This document shows, one piece after another, positions 10,320 through 20,466 of a stretch of DNA of 61,620 nucleotides. Under the pieces are notes generated by a model. It searched no databases, had not been told where the DNA came from, and saw nothing but the letters and a program-made list of their open reading frames with translations. Source of the stretch: Minisyncoccota bacterium (GTDB lineage: Bacteria > Patescibacteriota > Microgenomatia > UBA1400 > PJMF01); assembly GCA_003173865.1 (NCBI GenBank), contig PJMF01000009.1, positions 1 to 61,620 of the forward strand, given 5' to 3'. The translations under genes and the position numbers were made by a program. Each line of letters starts with the position of its first letter. The first letter of the stretch is position 1.

Positions 10320-10846
10320 TTATCTTTCATCTTTTAATACCTCTTCTTTACAGCTTATTTTTTTGGCCTATTTTTCGCGACCCAGTCCTTCTCACTGAGT
10401 TCACGATTGGTGTGTATATCGGTTTCCTCATTTTCTTTTTGGATCGTTTTTTACATGTTTTTTTCCTTGAACCAGAAGCAGAGCTGAGTAAAATAGTCCG
10501 TGAGCTTTGGCGAAATAAACAAGTGACAAAAGTAGTCAAAGCGGTGGTGATCGGCAGAAATTTACAAGAACGTTTAATTACGCGGTCTGTCTTTTTTTTG
10601 ATTGCGTATGTTGCCACAGCGATTTTTATATTAACTTCAACAGGGAGTGTCTTAGGAATGGGAGTAGTGCTTGGAATTGGTTTACATTATTGTTTTGATC
10701 TAATTCGTTACAGCCGAAACGCTGAACTTTTTCGCAAACACTTTTTTTGGCAGCTTAAAAAAGGATTGGCAGACAGGGAAATTTTAGCTGTAGTAACTGC
10801 TTTTTGTATCTTTTTTATTATTTTGTCTTTGTTAGTACTGAGGTAA
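10316..10846 (+). CDS. Multi-TM membrane protein
   Basis: Hydrophobic segments, overlaps neighbour by 4 nt. Confidence 0.6.
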   Translation: MIIFHLLIPLLYSLFFWPIFRDPVLLTEFTIGVYIGFLIFFLDRFLHVFFLEPEAELSKIVRELWRNKQVTKVVKAVVIGRNLQERLITRSVFFLIAYVATAIFILTSTGSVLGMGVVLGIGLHYCFDLIRYSRNAELFRKHFFWQLKKGLADREILAVVTAFCIFFIILSLLVLR

Positions 10847-10857
10847 AAAGGATACTC

Positions 10858-11643
10858 ATGTTTCAAGTTGGTCCGTTCACCTTTCATCTTTATGGGTTGT
10901 GCATTGGGGCGGCGATTTGGGTGAGTTTATGGTTGATTGAGGCGCGCGCGCAGCGCGCGCATATTCACTTTGCTGAGTTATGGCCGCTGATCATTTGGAT
11001 GTTTATTGGTGCTGTTGCCGGAGCTCGAATTCATCATTTAATTACTGACTTTTCACTTTACCAAGATCGTTGGATCGATATGTTAAAGATTTGGCAGGGG
11101 GGTCTGAGTATCATAGGTGCTGTAATTGGTGCCGGTATTTTTGCTCTCGTGTGGTTAAAACTTCATCCACACTTTAAAATTTCCTTTTGGACAATTGCAG
11201 ATTTATCAGTATTTGGTTTGCCATTTGGACAAGCCTTAGGAAGATTAGGAAATTTCTTCAATCAAGAACTCTACGGCTTGCCAACTCAATTACCGTGGGG
11301 AATATATATTGATCCGACGCATCGCGTTGCGCCGTATTTACACGCGCAGTTTTTTCATCCACTTTTTGCGTATGAAATGATCTTCACTGTAACTTTTGGA
11401 ATTGCGTTATGGACCTACGATCGTTACATCGGATCAAAAAAAACCATGCTTGGAACTGGGCAATATTTTTTACTGTATGCATTTTACTACTCATTCATTA
11501 GGTTTTTACTTGATTTTATTCGAATTGATAAATCAATGTTTTTTTACACTGGTTTAGGAAAAAATCAAGTTTTTCTTTTGATTGTTATGGTCATTTTGGT
11601 TACATTTTTGATAAAGAAAAAAGCACAATGCACAACTACTTAA
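10858..11643 (+). CDS. lgt: Prolipoprotein diacylglyceryl transferase
   Basis: 'FGLPFGQALGRLGNFFNQELYGLPT' and 'IRFLLDFIR'. Confidence 0.9.
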   Translation: MFQVGPFTFHLYGLCIGAAIWVSLWLIEARAQRAHIHFAELWPLIIWMFIGAVAGARIHHLITDFSLYQDRWIDMLKIWQGGLSIIGAVIGAGIFALVWLKLHPHFKISFWTIADLSVFGLPFGQALGRLGNFFNQELYGLPTQLPWGIYIDPTHRVAPYLHAQFFHPLFAYEMIFTVTFGIALWTYDRYIGSKKTMLGTGQYFLLYAFYYSFIRFLLDFIRIDKSMFFYTGLGKNQVFLLIVMVILVTFLIKKKAQCTTT

Positions 11644-12110
11644 AAACTGTTTTGGTATTTTCTTTCTGTTCCGTATTTCTAAGTGGTTGTATTAGTCAAC
11701 ATATAAATGGCATACAAACGACCGAGTTTCATGATCACCAAAAAGTTACTGCGAAGCTGCATGATCAAACTTTAACGCTCGAAGTAGTGAATACTCCACA
11801 GAGTATGGCTCAGGGTTTAAGTAATCGCACTGAGATTGGGTGTGATGGGATGTTGTTTCTACTTGGAAATCACGGTACGCCACGTTTTTGGATGAGAGAG
11901 ATGTTGTTTGATTTAGATTTTATTTGGCTAAAAGATGACACAGTCACGGATATTACACTTGATGCAAAAAAACCAGTTTCTTTTCAAGATCCGTTGCAAA
12001 TTTATTCGCCAACTGCTCCAGCCAACATGGTGTTAGAAGTAAATGCAGGGAAAGTTGCTGAGTGGAGAGTTCAAAAAGGAGATGTGCTCACGTTTACTTC
12101 TGAGCATTGA
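11628..12110 (+). CDS. DUF192 family lipoprotein-like protein
   Basis: 'MAQGLSNRTEIGCDGMLFLLGNHGTPRFWMREMLFDLDFIWL'; lipobox 'LSGC'. Confidence 0.85.
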   Translation: MHNYLKTVLVFSFCSVFLSGCISQHINGIQTTEFHDHQKVTAKLHDQTLTLEVVNTPQSMAQGLSNRTEIGCDGMLFLLGNHGTPRFWMREMLFDLDFIWLKDDTVTDITLDAKKPVSFQDPLQIYSPTAPANMVLEVNAGKVAEWRVQKGDVLTFTSEH

Positions 12111-12978
12111 CCGGTGCATACAAACTTACTGGACTTGGACTGACTAGAGGTTTACGTTTGATGTTGTGAGGGAGTAAAGCTGCTACAGCAACCATAATCA
12201 ATGCTCCGGTGAAGAGCCACCCAAAAACCCAGCCAAAAATACTAATAATCACAGGTCCAGTTATCTCTTGAGATTTTGGTGAGGGCGTTATATTCAGTAA
12301 GCGCTCAAAAATAAGACCTCTCATGGTGACAAAAAAGCTCCCAAACACACTACCAATTAAAAATAAAATTAATGACTTAGCAAGTTGTACATTAAAGTCG
12401 AGATTTATATTTGGTAGTTTATTCGTGACGATGATAATAAAAAGGAAGTAGAGGAAATAAGGAATGTATGTCGCTGTAAAAACTTTCCATTCGTGATCAC
12501 TGACGAGCGTTTTACTTGCGCCAAAGTGAAACTGTTTTTTATCTTTTAAGTAAATTCGCAACCAACCAAAGTATCCGAACCAGATAGAAAAGATTATCCC
12601 GGGAACAAAAAATAATAAAAATCCGCCCACGATAAGTAAGAAAAAGCACACTTGTTCAACGACGAATCTTCCTAGCAGAGCATACGCTTCTTGATAGAGT
12701 TTGGGGTAAGAAATGCGTTTGTTTCGGTCTCGAAAGATCAATGCGTACAGTAAAGCGTGGAGTCCTCCGAAAAGAATAGCGTAAGGGAGTATGATAAGTG
12801 TTCCGAGCAAGTGATATTCTTTAGCTGTAGGAAAAATCCGGAAGAAAAATATGTAGGCTACTTGGATAATCAAAATCGGCGCTAAAAAATAAATATACTT
12901 GGGGAGAACTTTTACCCAAGTTTGATAAGTGAGTCCGTATAGCTCACTCAAGCTAAAGAATTTTGATTTAGTTTTCAT
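12094..12978 (-). CDS. Multi-TM membrane protein
   Basis: Several hydrophobic helices; glycerophosphodiester-phosphodiesterase membrane-domain-like composition. Confidence 0.6.
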   Translation of the reverse strand: MKTKSKFFSLSELYGLTYQTWVKVLPKYIYFLAPILIIQVAYIFFFRIFPTAKEYHLLGTLIILPYAILFGGLHALLYALIFRDRNKRISYPKLYQEAYALLGRFVVEQVCFFLLIVGGFLLFFVPGIIFSIWFGYFGWLRIYLKDKKQFHFGASKTLVSDHEWKVFTATYIPYFLYFLFIIIVTNKLPNINLDFNVQLAKSLILFLIGSVFGSFFVTMRGLIFERLLNITPSPKSQEITGPVIISIFGWVFGWLFTGALIMVAVAALLPHNIKRKPLVSPSPVSLYAPVNAQK

Positions 12979-13070
12979 GTTCTTGGCCTCTTTCCAGGCT
13001 AAGGGATTATATCATGATGAGTTGCTACAATGGATACGTGCTCCAAGATTAAACATGATAAGATTATTAC

Positions 13071-13709
13071 ATGTCTGATCCTGCTCAAGACGCACAGGTC
13101 GTACCAGCCGCAGCACCTGCAGTCGTACACTCAAATAAGCATGTGTTAAAAGTGTTGCGTCGCTCGATTGGGGGAAAACGTGCCAATGATGACACGGCTC
13201 TGCCCCAAATTGATCGTGCACAAATCAGATCTCTACTCGCTGAAAATACTGAACTGACCTCTCTAGCCTCATCTTTACCAACAGCAGTGCAGTCGATTCA
13301 AGACACTTCATATGTTCCTTCTGGTGGAGGAAGATCAGGCGCACCAAAAGAGACTCCTCAAGCAAATTTTTCAATTGAAAAAACACAAGTTGATGCGGTT
13401 CCTGGAGTGCAGTATATCGAAAACGAACCACAAGTGGAACTTTCTCCGGAAGTTGAGTCGTTTATTACAAGTATTGAAAATCACCAAGAGCAACTCCCAG
13501 CAGAAATTGTTATCGCGGATAAAACAGACATTCTTCCTGAACCGAAGTATGTCGCAACTCCCGTCATTATGTTACCCATTACTCCCGAACAAGAAAAAGA
13601 AGGCGAACGCAAAGATCCTACTTTCAGTTTGCGCTGGCTGATAGAATTTAGTCGTAAAATCATGAAAACTTTTGCGGGGAAAGTGATTTATCGTCATGTT
13701 ACCAGCTAA
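13071..13709 (+). CDS. Hypothetical protein, disordered/acidic
   Basis: Same-strand ORF overlapping the downstream ATPase gene. Confidence 0.55.
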   Translation: MSDPAQDAQVVPAAAPAVVHSNKHVLKVLRRSIGGKRANDDTALPQIDRAQIRSLLAENTELTSLASSLPTAVQSIQDTSYVPSGGGRSGAPKETPQANFSIEKTQVDAVPGVQYIENEPQVELSPEVESFITSIENHQEQLPAEIVIADKTDILPEPKYVATPVIMLPITPEQEKEGERKDPTFSLRWLIEFSRKIMKTFAGKVIYRHVTS

Positions 13710-16065
13710 TATTGCTACTACACTTACTTCTACACCTAGTGTTGATGTGTTGCTAAATCAAGCAATTAGTATTGTATTTTCTTTGTTTTTTTTACTTCTC
13801 TTTTTGATTTTAGTAGCAGTTTTTTCCTACATGCTTTTTCAGTGGTTTAAGTATAAAGATCGTGAATCTTACGCACTGGACTTTGTGAGTTTACTGGTTC
13901 GTCTGCCCAAAGAAAATGAAATTAAGATTGATGCAGCGGAGCAAATGTTTGCCTCACTGTATTCTGTGAAACACGATGGCTGGTTCCATTGGCTCAAGCC
14001 AGAAGATCTTTTTTCTTTTGAGATTGTCGCGCTGAAAGAAGATCTGGCTTTTTACATTAACTGTCCGCGCAATATTCGCGACTTAGTAGAAAAACAAGTG
14101 CATGGAGCTTATCCGGGTGCAGATATTCGGGAAGCAGATGAAGTCAACATTTTTTCGGAAAAAGGGCGAGTGGCTTTTGCCGCATTGCGTTTAGAACATG
14201 CAAATTATTTTCCGCTCAAAAATTATAAAGAACTCCCGACTGATGGGCTCTCATTGATCACTTCGGCTATGTCAAAAATGGGTGACGGTGAAGGTGCCAT
14301 TTTACAAATTTTGATTCAACCGGAAAATCGAAAGTGGCAAAACAAAGGCTATTCTTACATGCAAAGTGAAAAGAAGCGCGAAGCCGATCCAGAAAAAGCC
14401 ACCTACAAGCACGATCCGAAAAAAATGGAGGGCATCGACAATAAAATCAATAAACCGGGATTTCGCGTTTCAATTAGAGTGGTGGTGTCATCCCCAAGTG
14501 CACAACTCGCACAATCACATCTCAATAACATTGTGGGCGCGTTTGCGCAGTTTAGTTCATCGCAAAATAACTTCACACGCACGATGTTATTTTTCAAACA
14601 TCTTTTCATGATTGATTTTATTTATCGTTACATGCCGATTATCAAGCGTGGTACGATGATTTTAAGTTCGGAAGAACTCGCGACGATTTTTCACTTCCCA
14701 AATAAAACTGTTGAGACGCACCACGTCCGCTGGCTCAACGCTAAAAGTGCACCTGCTCCATCAAGTATTCCGAATGAAGGGTTGCGCATTGGAAAATCAA
14801 TCTATCGTGGTCAAGAGCGCGAAATTTTTATGAGTTTAGAAGATCGGCGACGGCACATGTATATCATTGGAAAAACTGGTACCGGTAAATCTGAATTTCT
14901 TAAAGAAATGATCCTGCAAGATATCGAGGCTGGGCGGGGAGTCTGCGCAATTGATCCGCATGGCGAGTTTGTAGAGGATATTTTGCAGTTGATGCCACCT
15001 GAACGTGCCGAAGACGTCATTTACTTTAATCCCTCTGACCTTGATCGCCCCATGGGTATGAATATGATGGAAGCGGACACCGAAGAGCAGCAACACTTTG
15101 TGGTGAACTCAGTAATTAGCTTGATGTATAAGCTGTATGACCCGCATAAAACCGGTATTATTGGTCCTCGTTTTGAACACGCAATTCGCAACGCCATGTT
15201 AACGATTATGACGAAAAAAGGCGCGACGTTCATTGAAATGGTGCGCATTTTGACAGATCCAAAGTACGTTGATGAGTTGCTCCCATACGTGAAAGACCCG
15301 ATTGTAAAGCGCTACTGGACTGACCAAATTGCCCAAACCGCAGACTTCCATAAATCTGAAGTGTTGGACTACATTGTTTCGAAATTCGGTAAATTTATCA
15401 CTAATAAAACAATGCGTAACATTATTGGTCAATCTGAAAGTGCGTTTAACATGCGCAAGGTGATGGATGAAAAAAAGATTTTTTTGGCGAATTTATCAAA
15501 AGGTGTACTTGGAGAAGAAGATGCGAAGTTTTTAGGCTTGATCTTGGTGCCAAAGGTACTTACTGCGGCGATGAGTCGTCAAGATATTCCGATGGATCAA
15601 CGTCAGGATTTTTTCCTCTATGTTGACGAGTTTCAAAACTACGCGACAGAAGACTTTGCGGTTATTCTTTCGGAAGCTCGTAAGTATCGTTTAAATCTGA
15701 TTGTGGCGAACCAGTTTGTGAGTCAAATTGATGAGGATGTGAAGAATGCCGTGTTCGGTAACGTGGGTACGATGGTATCGTTTCGCGTTGGTGTGCCGGA
15801 TGCAAACTTTTTGCAACATGAGTTTTCACCGACGTTTAATGAGCATGACCTCACAAATATTGAAAAGTACCACGTTTATATTAAGACGATCGTCAAAAAT
15901 GAACCTGTGCCGCCATTTAGTATGTCGCTAGAAAAAGATATGGATGCAATTAAGGCGCGGATGAATCCGCGTTTAGCTGAGATGCTGCGCCAGTTATCGC
16001 GCCTGAAGTTCGGTCGCGATCGCGCGGATGTGGAAGCTGAAATGACAGTGAGAGCGAAGTTGTAG
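13696..16065 (+). CDS. VirD4/TraG-like (DUF87-type) membrane-anchored conjugation/secretion ATPase
   Basis: Walker A 'IIGKTGTGKSEF', 'IDPHGEFVEDIL', Walker B 'FFLYVDEFQNYATEDF'; N-terminal TM. Confidence 0.8.
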   Translation: MLPANIATTLTSTPSVDVLLNQAISIVFSLFFLLLFLILVAVFSYMLFQWFKYKDRESYALDFVSLLVRLPKENEIKIDAAEQMFASLYSVKHDGWFHWLKPEDLFSFEIVALKEDLAFYINCPRNIRDLVEKQVHGAYPGADIREADEVNIFSEKGRVAFAALRLEHANYFPLKNYKELPTDGLSLITSAMSKMGDGEGAILQILIQPENRKWQNKGYSYMQSEKKREADPEKATYKHDPKKMEGIDNKINKPGFRVSIRVVVSSPSAQLAQSHLNNIVGAFAQFSSSQNNFTRTMLFFKHLFMIDFIYRYMPIIKRGTMILSSEELATIFHFPNKTVETHHVRWLNAKSAPAPSSIPNEGLRIGKSIYRGQEREIFMSLEDRRRHMYIIGKTGTGKSEFLKEMILQDIEAGRGVCAIDPHGEFVEDILQLMPPERAEDVIYFNPSDLDRPMGMNMMEADTEEQQHFVVNSVISLMYKLYDPHKTGIIGPRFEHAIRNAMLTIMTKKGATFIEMVRILTDPKYVDELLPYVKDPIVKRYWTDQIAQTADFHKSEVLDYIVSKFGKFITNKTMRNIIGQSESAFNMRKVMDEKKIFLANLSKGVLGEEDAKFLGLILVPKVLTAAMSRQDIPMDQRQDFFLYVDEFQNYATEDFAVILSEARKYRLNLIVANQFVSQIDEDVKNAVFGNVGTMVSFRVGVPDANFLQHEFSPTFNEHDLTNIEKYHVYIKTIVKNEPVPPFSMSLEKDMDAIKARMNPRLAEMLRQLSRLKFGRDRADVEAEMTVRAKL

Positions 16066-16069
16066 TCCG

Positions 16070-16092
16070 AATGACGTGTACACGTCATTTTT
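16070..16092 (+). terminator. Intrinsic terminator-like palindrome
   Basis: AATGACGT-GTAC-ACGTCATT followed by T-run, between convergent genes. Confidence 0.6.
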
Positions 16093-16444
16093 AATGTTTT
16101 CCAAATCGCCCCTCATAATCCTTTACAACCTGCTGACAGTACATATAGCGGGCGGTTTCGACGGCTTTTTCTGGGAGCGAGATATTTCCGCTTTGTGTGC
16201 TCTCGGTTTGAGCCCCTAAGACTTGGGTGAATTTTTGTGCTTGCGGAAGTAACTGCGTTGCGGTTGCCAGACCCTGATTTGCCATTGGCTGCAGATTTTC
16301 TGCGTTTAGATTGGATGGAAGTGGCAGTGTATGACTTTTCCAAAGATACACACCAGCCGCAATGCCACCGACTACAAGTAACAAAAATAAAGATTTAATC
16401 AATTTCATCCATCTAAGGATAGAGCAGAACAAAAAAATTAGCAA
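16091..16444 (-). CDS. Hypothetical membrane-anchored protein
   Basis: N-terminal TM; ORF. Confidence 0.5.
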   Translation of the reverse strand: MLIFLFCSILRWMKLIKSLFLLLVVGGIAAGVYLWKSHTLPLPSNLNAENLQPMANQGLATATQLLPQAQKFTQVLGAQTESTQSGNISLPEKAVETARYMYCQQVVKDYEGRFGKH

Positions 16445-16704
16445 ACAATTTTTTTACGCACTGACTGCAAACGAATACGATTATATGTTTTGATTTCACC
16501 TGTTTTGTCATTGCGAATACTGACAGAAAAAGTGGTGGGGTCAATTTCGTCTGTCCATTCAAGCAATTTCTCGATCTGAAAAAATTCTTCCCAGAAAATT
16601 TGGTCGTCAGGATCATGAATATCGAAAAACTCGAGTTGATCTAAGTCATCAATTAAATCGAGCAACTCATCTATCTGGACTTTTTTGTTTGATGATTTAG
16701 ACAT
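16438..16704 (-). CDS. Hypothetical acidic protein
   Basis: ORF with ATG between tRNA and 16444. Confidence 0.5.
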   Translation of the reverse strand: MSKSSNKKVQIDELLDLIDDLDQLEFFDIHDPDDQIFWEEFFQIEKLLEWTDEIDPTTFSVSIRNDKTGEIKTYNRIRLQSVRKKIVC

Positions 16705-16711
16705 GGTGTTG

Positions 16712-16785
16712 TGCGCATACCAGGACTCGAACCTGGAACCCTCAAGGTATAAGCTTGATGCTCTAACCGATTGAGCTATACGCGC
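16712..16785 (-). tRNA. tRNA-Ile (anticodon UAU)
   Basis: Reverse complement GCGCGTA TA GCTC AATCGGTTA GAGC A TCAAG CTTATAC CTTGA GGGTT CCAGG TTCGAGT CCTGG TATGCGC A folds as cloverleaf; loop CTTATAC gives TAT at 34-36. Confidence 0.85.
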
Positions 16786-16846
16786 TTATAAACTTATAAA
16801 AGCTTTATGCAAAGCATTATACAAGGGGAAATCCTATTTTCTACAT

Positions 16847-18508
16847 CTAGAGTAACATTAATCCAACTGCGGCGATCGTTAAGATGACTCCACCTGCACC
16901 CAGCATGATCACTGTATTTTGTGGGGCACCTGCAACGGGTAACTTCTTAGGAGCAACTGGTTGTGGTGCCGGTGTTGACTGTACTGGGGTCGCATAGCTA
17001 TACACGACTTGTGGAGTCGAACAGGTTTCACTGTTAACGTAGTCTTGTAAGCGGCAGCGGCGACCACTACTTGTATCTGCACAGATGTAGTTACTGTAGG
17101 CACAGTCAGAGTTGGTTACGCAACTGTAGTTGCAGCCGACCTTTGGAGAAGGTGGGACGTAGACGACTGGCAAACAATTATTCGCTGTCACGTTGCTATT
17201 CAAGCGGCAGTTGCCTTGGTAACAGACATAGCTGGAGCTGGCTGTTTGGCACTGTGCATCGGTACTACACGAGCTGTTGCACGTATAGGCATTTGGTAAT
17301 GGCGTACAGCTATCTGATTGACGATTACTGTCTAAGCGACACTTGTTGCCGTAATTGCTGGAGCAGACATAGCCAGCGTTGGCAGTTTGACATTGAGAGT
17401 CGGAAGTACAGTTGCTGTTACATGTATATGTGATCGTCGGTGTTGGAGTTGGCGTTGGTGTTGCTGTTGGTGAAGGAGTTGCAGTAGGTGACGGAGTCGG
17501 TGTTGGAGTTGGCGAACTCATCTGCACAGTTACTGGCACACTACAGTTGGCAGTTACGTTGTTACTACTTGCGACGGCAGTGTTAGTAATTGAAGTCGCA
17601 TTGGGTGTGGTAGCACTCACTTTGACGCGGAACGTAAAGTTACTTGTGGCTCCTGGGTTAATTGAAACGGCACCACAGTTGAGTGTTTTCGAAGCAGCGT
17701 CATAGGCATTTGCTCCACAAGTACTATCTAAGAACTGGAAGTAATCTAAGTTGCTGCCAGTTAACACATCTTTTGCCGTTACAGAAGCGACAGCTTGTCC
17801 ATTATTTTTTAAACTCACTTGAAAAACGATATTGTCACTTGGCATGAAACTTGATTGCTGCTGTGTCAGTGTGTAGTTACCAGCTGAGTTACTGAGTTCA
17901 TCGCGATATGAAGTTTTTTGACAGCTTAGGTTTGTTGGAGCTGTAACACTAAATGCTAAACTGCATGCTTTTGAGTTTGAAGTTGGACCTGAATATGGAG
18001 AAGATGGAGATGATGGGCAGAAGCCACCGGCCGGCTGAGCAATTTTGCACGGTGGATTACTATCGAGACACGCTGGACGAGGAATGCAAGAAGAAGGTGC
18101 AGAAGCAGGGGTGGTGGATGCTGGAGTCGATGGAGCATTACATTTCGCAGCAGTACAGTGGGCGAGATGACACTCCAGGCCCGCTAGACAATCTTGATTG
18201 GAGCGACAAACAGCATTACATCCAGGAACCTCATTTCCAACACTGGCCTGCTGGCGATTTTCTTGTGAGTTTTTAAGTTGAGAAAGAGTGAGTACTGCTG
18301 CAAATGCCACCACTAATAAAATTGCGGCAGCGGCGAACCACTTCAGATTATTATTTTTTTTCGATTTCGGCTGCAATGCAGATGTGGAAGTGGCAGCAGG
18401 ACTCGATGATTGGCTCGCTTCTTTTTTACTTTTGAGTTCTGCAATCATCTGTTCAAATGATGAATTGGGTTGAGTTGAAGATGGTGTAGTGGTGTTGACA
18501 GTGTTCAT
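16847..18508 (-). CDS. Cys-rich surface protein with DUF11-like domain, Pro/Thr linker and C-terminal LPxxG-TM-like signal
   Basis: Repeated 'CNS.CTSDSQCQTA...YVC....CRLDSN...CTP' modules; (PT)n linker; 'KKLPVAGAPQNTVIMLGAGGVILTIAAVGLMLL' C-terminus. Confidence 0.7.
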   Translation of the reverse strand: MNTVNTTTPSSTQPNSSFEQMIAELKSKKEASQSSSPAATSTSALQPKSKKNNNLKWFAAAAILLVVAFAAVLTLSQLKNSQENRQQASVGNEVPGCNAVCRSNQDCLAGLECHLAHCTAAKCNAPSTPASTTPASAPSSCIPRPACLDSNPPCKIAQPAGGFCPSSPSSPYSGPTSNSKACSLAFSVTAPTNLSCQKTSYRDELSNSAGNYTLTQQQSSFMPSDNIVFQVSLKNNGQAVASVTAKDVLTGSNLDYFQFLDSTCGANAYDAASKTLNCGAVSINPGATSNFTFRVKVSATTPNATSITNTAVASSNNVTANCSVPVTVQMSSPTPTPTPSPTATPSPTATPTPTPTPTITYTCNSNCTSDSQCQTANAGYVCSSNYGNKCRLDSNRQSDSCTPLPNAYTCNSSCSTDAQCQTASSSYVCYQGNCRLNSNVTANNCLPVVYVPPSPKVGCNYSCVTNSDCAYSNYICADTSSGRRCRLQDYVNSETCSTPQVVYSYATPVQSTPAPQPVAPKKLPVAGAPQNTVIMLGAGGVILTIAAVGLMLL

Positions 18509-18511
18509 AGA

Positions 18512-19819
18512 TTATAGATTTTCGTATGGTTGACAGGTTGTCTCGCTGGCTCCAGTACAAATTCGACATTGTGCCGCAAATGCACCTGAAGTGTTAATTG
18601 TGTACGGACTCGAAACATTGCCATTTGCAGTTAAGCTTTGGAATGTTCCATCAGGCAACTTAACGCGGAACTCATAGTGATTTGCACCGGCAACAGTGCC
18701 ACAAGTAAAGGTGATTGAGTCGCCGAAACTAGGATTTGTTTTACTGGCGGTGATGTTGAGACACACTGGCGCAGGTGGCGTTTCACATGTAGATGAAGAG
18801 AGGTTATTCGCCAAGCGACATTTTTTGCTGCTACCACCTACATCAGTGCACACAAAGTTTTTGTCGTACGTTTGGCATTGATCAGTTCTTGTACAGTCGG
18901 TATTACAAACGTGAGGATAGGGAATCTGTTGTCCAGGTGGCGTGGAGTGAGATGGAGGGACTGATGAGTTCGATGTTGTACCGCCACCGCCGATGCTGGC
19001 AGTACTACTGCTGCCAGGTTGCGCACCACAAGAAAGACCGGGTTCGTAAACGCAATAGCCACCTGAACCACTACTACAGGCATAACAGTTCTTATTTCCT
19101 GAACAACCAATAAAATTTCCTGTAGCGCCACCACAAACAGAAGCATCTGAATTATTTGTAATAGCAGGAGATGTCACTCCATTTGTTGAAGCACAAGCAT
19201 GAGCATTACTAACAGTATCTGTTCCAGTTCCCGACGCATTACAGATTTGGCCTGTACCACCTAGTGGCCCCGAAGAACTACAACTTACAGCTTGACCTGG
19301 TTCACATACTTTTGCGCCAGTTGTCCCGTTCCAATTAATTTGAGAGCCTGATGCGGCACAAACAACACTCGCACAGTAATTCGCCGCGTTAGCGCTTGTA
19401 ACTGTTTCAGTAACAAGTTGTTTAATTGTGTTGCCACAAGCACAGGAAACAATGAAATTTACTTTATCTGGACAAGCATTTCCAGTTCCATCAGCATTGA
19501 TTCCACAACCACCCTGAATCAAATTTCCCGAACTATCAAAAGCGCAAACTTTTCCAGGTTCGCAAACAACTTTCCCATTTCCACTTGTATTAGTTGTCGG
19601 CTGAGTCGGTTGTACCACTTGCCCCTGTGGATTTGTCACAACATTATTAGAGCTGTTACAAGTATTACAACCATACGCTTGGCAGTAGTATCCACCATTA
19701 CACTGACAGGTATATTCATTTTTTTCAGCACTGCACGCCTTCACAATTGCTGGGTAAAAAATTGCGACACCAACCACACTCACAGTGAGTACGAGCAGGA
19801 TAGAAAAAATCTTTTTCAT
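18512..19819 (-). CDS. Secreted Cys-rich protein
   Basis: Signal peptide; 'CNTDCTRTDQCQTYDKNFVCTDVGGSSKKCRLANNLSSSTC' module shared with the neighbour. Confidence 0.65.
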   Translation of the reverse strand: MKKIFSILLVLTVSVVGVAIFYPAIVKACSAEKNEYTCQCNGGYYCQAYGCNTCNSSNNVVTNPQGQVVQPTQPTTNTSGNGKVVCEPGKVCAFDSSGNLIQGGCGINADGTGNACPDKVNFIVSCACGNTIKQLVTETVTSANAANYCASVVCAASGSQINWNGTTGAKVCEPGQAVSCSSSGPLGGTGQICNASGTGTDTVSNAHACASTNGVTSPAITNNSDASVCGGATGNFIGCSGNKNCYACSSGSGGYCVYEPGLSCGAQPGSSSTASIGGGGTTSNSSVPPSHSTPPGQQIPYPHVCNTDCTRTDQCQTYDKNFVCTDVGGSSKKCRLANNLSSSTCETPPAPVCLNITASKTNPSFGDSITFTCGTVAGANHYEFRVKLPDGTFQSLTANGNVSSPYTINTSGAFAAQCRICTGASETTCQPYENL

Positions 19820-19828
19820 AAAAGGTTA

Positions 19829-20398
19829 TTACTTTGGTTGTGCAAATATATTCATCTGTGTGTCACAGACACTGATGTTTGCTACAGTATCACCAGCGGT
19901 GAGTACAACTTTTTTCAACGAATGATCTGCATTTGTATATGCCATTTTGGTTGCAAGAGTTTGATCAGACACACTCACCACGTACGTTGATGGCGGTAAG
20001 CTAACGCTAAACGAGGGACCTTGCTGGGCTTTGATCGGACTATTACTGTTTAAATCAAAAAATACTAACGTCGCTGGGCCGTTTTTCACTTTGTCAATGC
20101 AGGCCGTTCCGGAAATTGTTCCTGTTGGCGCTGGAGTAGCGAGTGCAGCTTTTTGTTGAGCAACATATGGTTGCACTGGAGGTGGTGTTTCTTCAACGAA
20201 GGCTTGTTGACGCAGTTCTTGTTTGTTGCCAATCATCGTCATGACAATCACGGCTGCGACTACAATCACGAGCAGACCTACTCCTGCCACAATATACTTA
20301 CCGGTAGCATTTTTTTTCTTTATGGGCGCCACAGGCGTCGGGGTCTGAGATGCGGGGGGAGTGTATGTCGGGTATGATGGGGATACTGGTGTATTCAT
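19829..20398 (-). CDS. Membrane-anchored extracellular protein
   Basis: Pro-rich N-terminus, single TM, carboxypeptidase-regulatory-like C-terminus. Confidence 0.55.
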   Translation of the reverse strand: MNTPVSPSYPTYTPPASQTPTPVAPIKKKNATGKYIVAGVGLLVIVVAAVIVMTMIGNKQELRQQAFVEETPPPVQPYVAQQKAALATPAPTGTISGTACIDKVKNGPATLVFFDLNSNSPIKAQQGPSFSVSLPPSTYVVSVSDQTLATKMAYTNADHSLKKVVLTAGDTVANISVCDTQMNIFAQPK

Positions 20399-20466
20399 AT
20401 ACGTATACCTCTTATAAAAGATAAAGATTTCGTCTGGTTAAGTCAATACAGAATAAAAGACGAAGC

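Noticed and set aside
16070-16092. Perfect palindrome ATGACGTGTACACGTCAT as a transcription-factor operator
   Set aside because: Located at the 3' end of a plus-strand gene with an adjacent T-run; an intrinsic terminator is the simpler reading.
17030-17420. Possible CRISPR array (repeated ~50-nt units with variable segments)
   Set aside because: Repeats are in-frame, imperfect and encode a Cys-rich protein module; no cas genes in the window.
17953-18276. 107-aa plus-strand ORF antisense to the Cys-rich surface gene
   Set aside because: Lies wholly opposite a well-supported coding frame with a signal/TM architecture; biased composition explains the open antisense frame.
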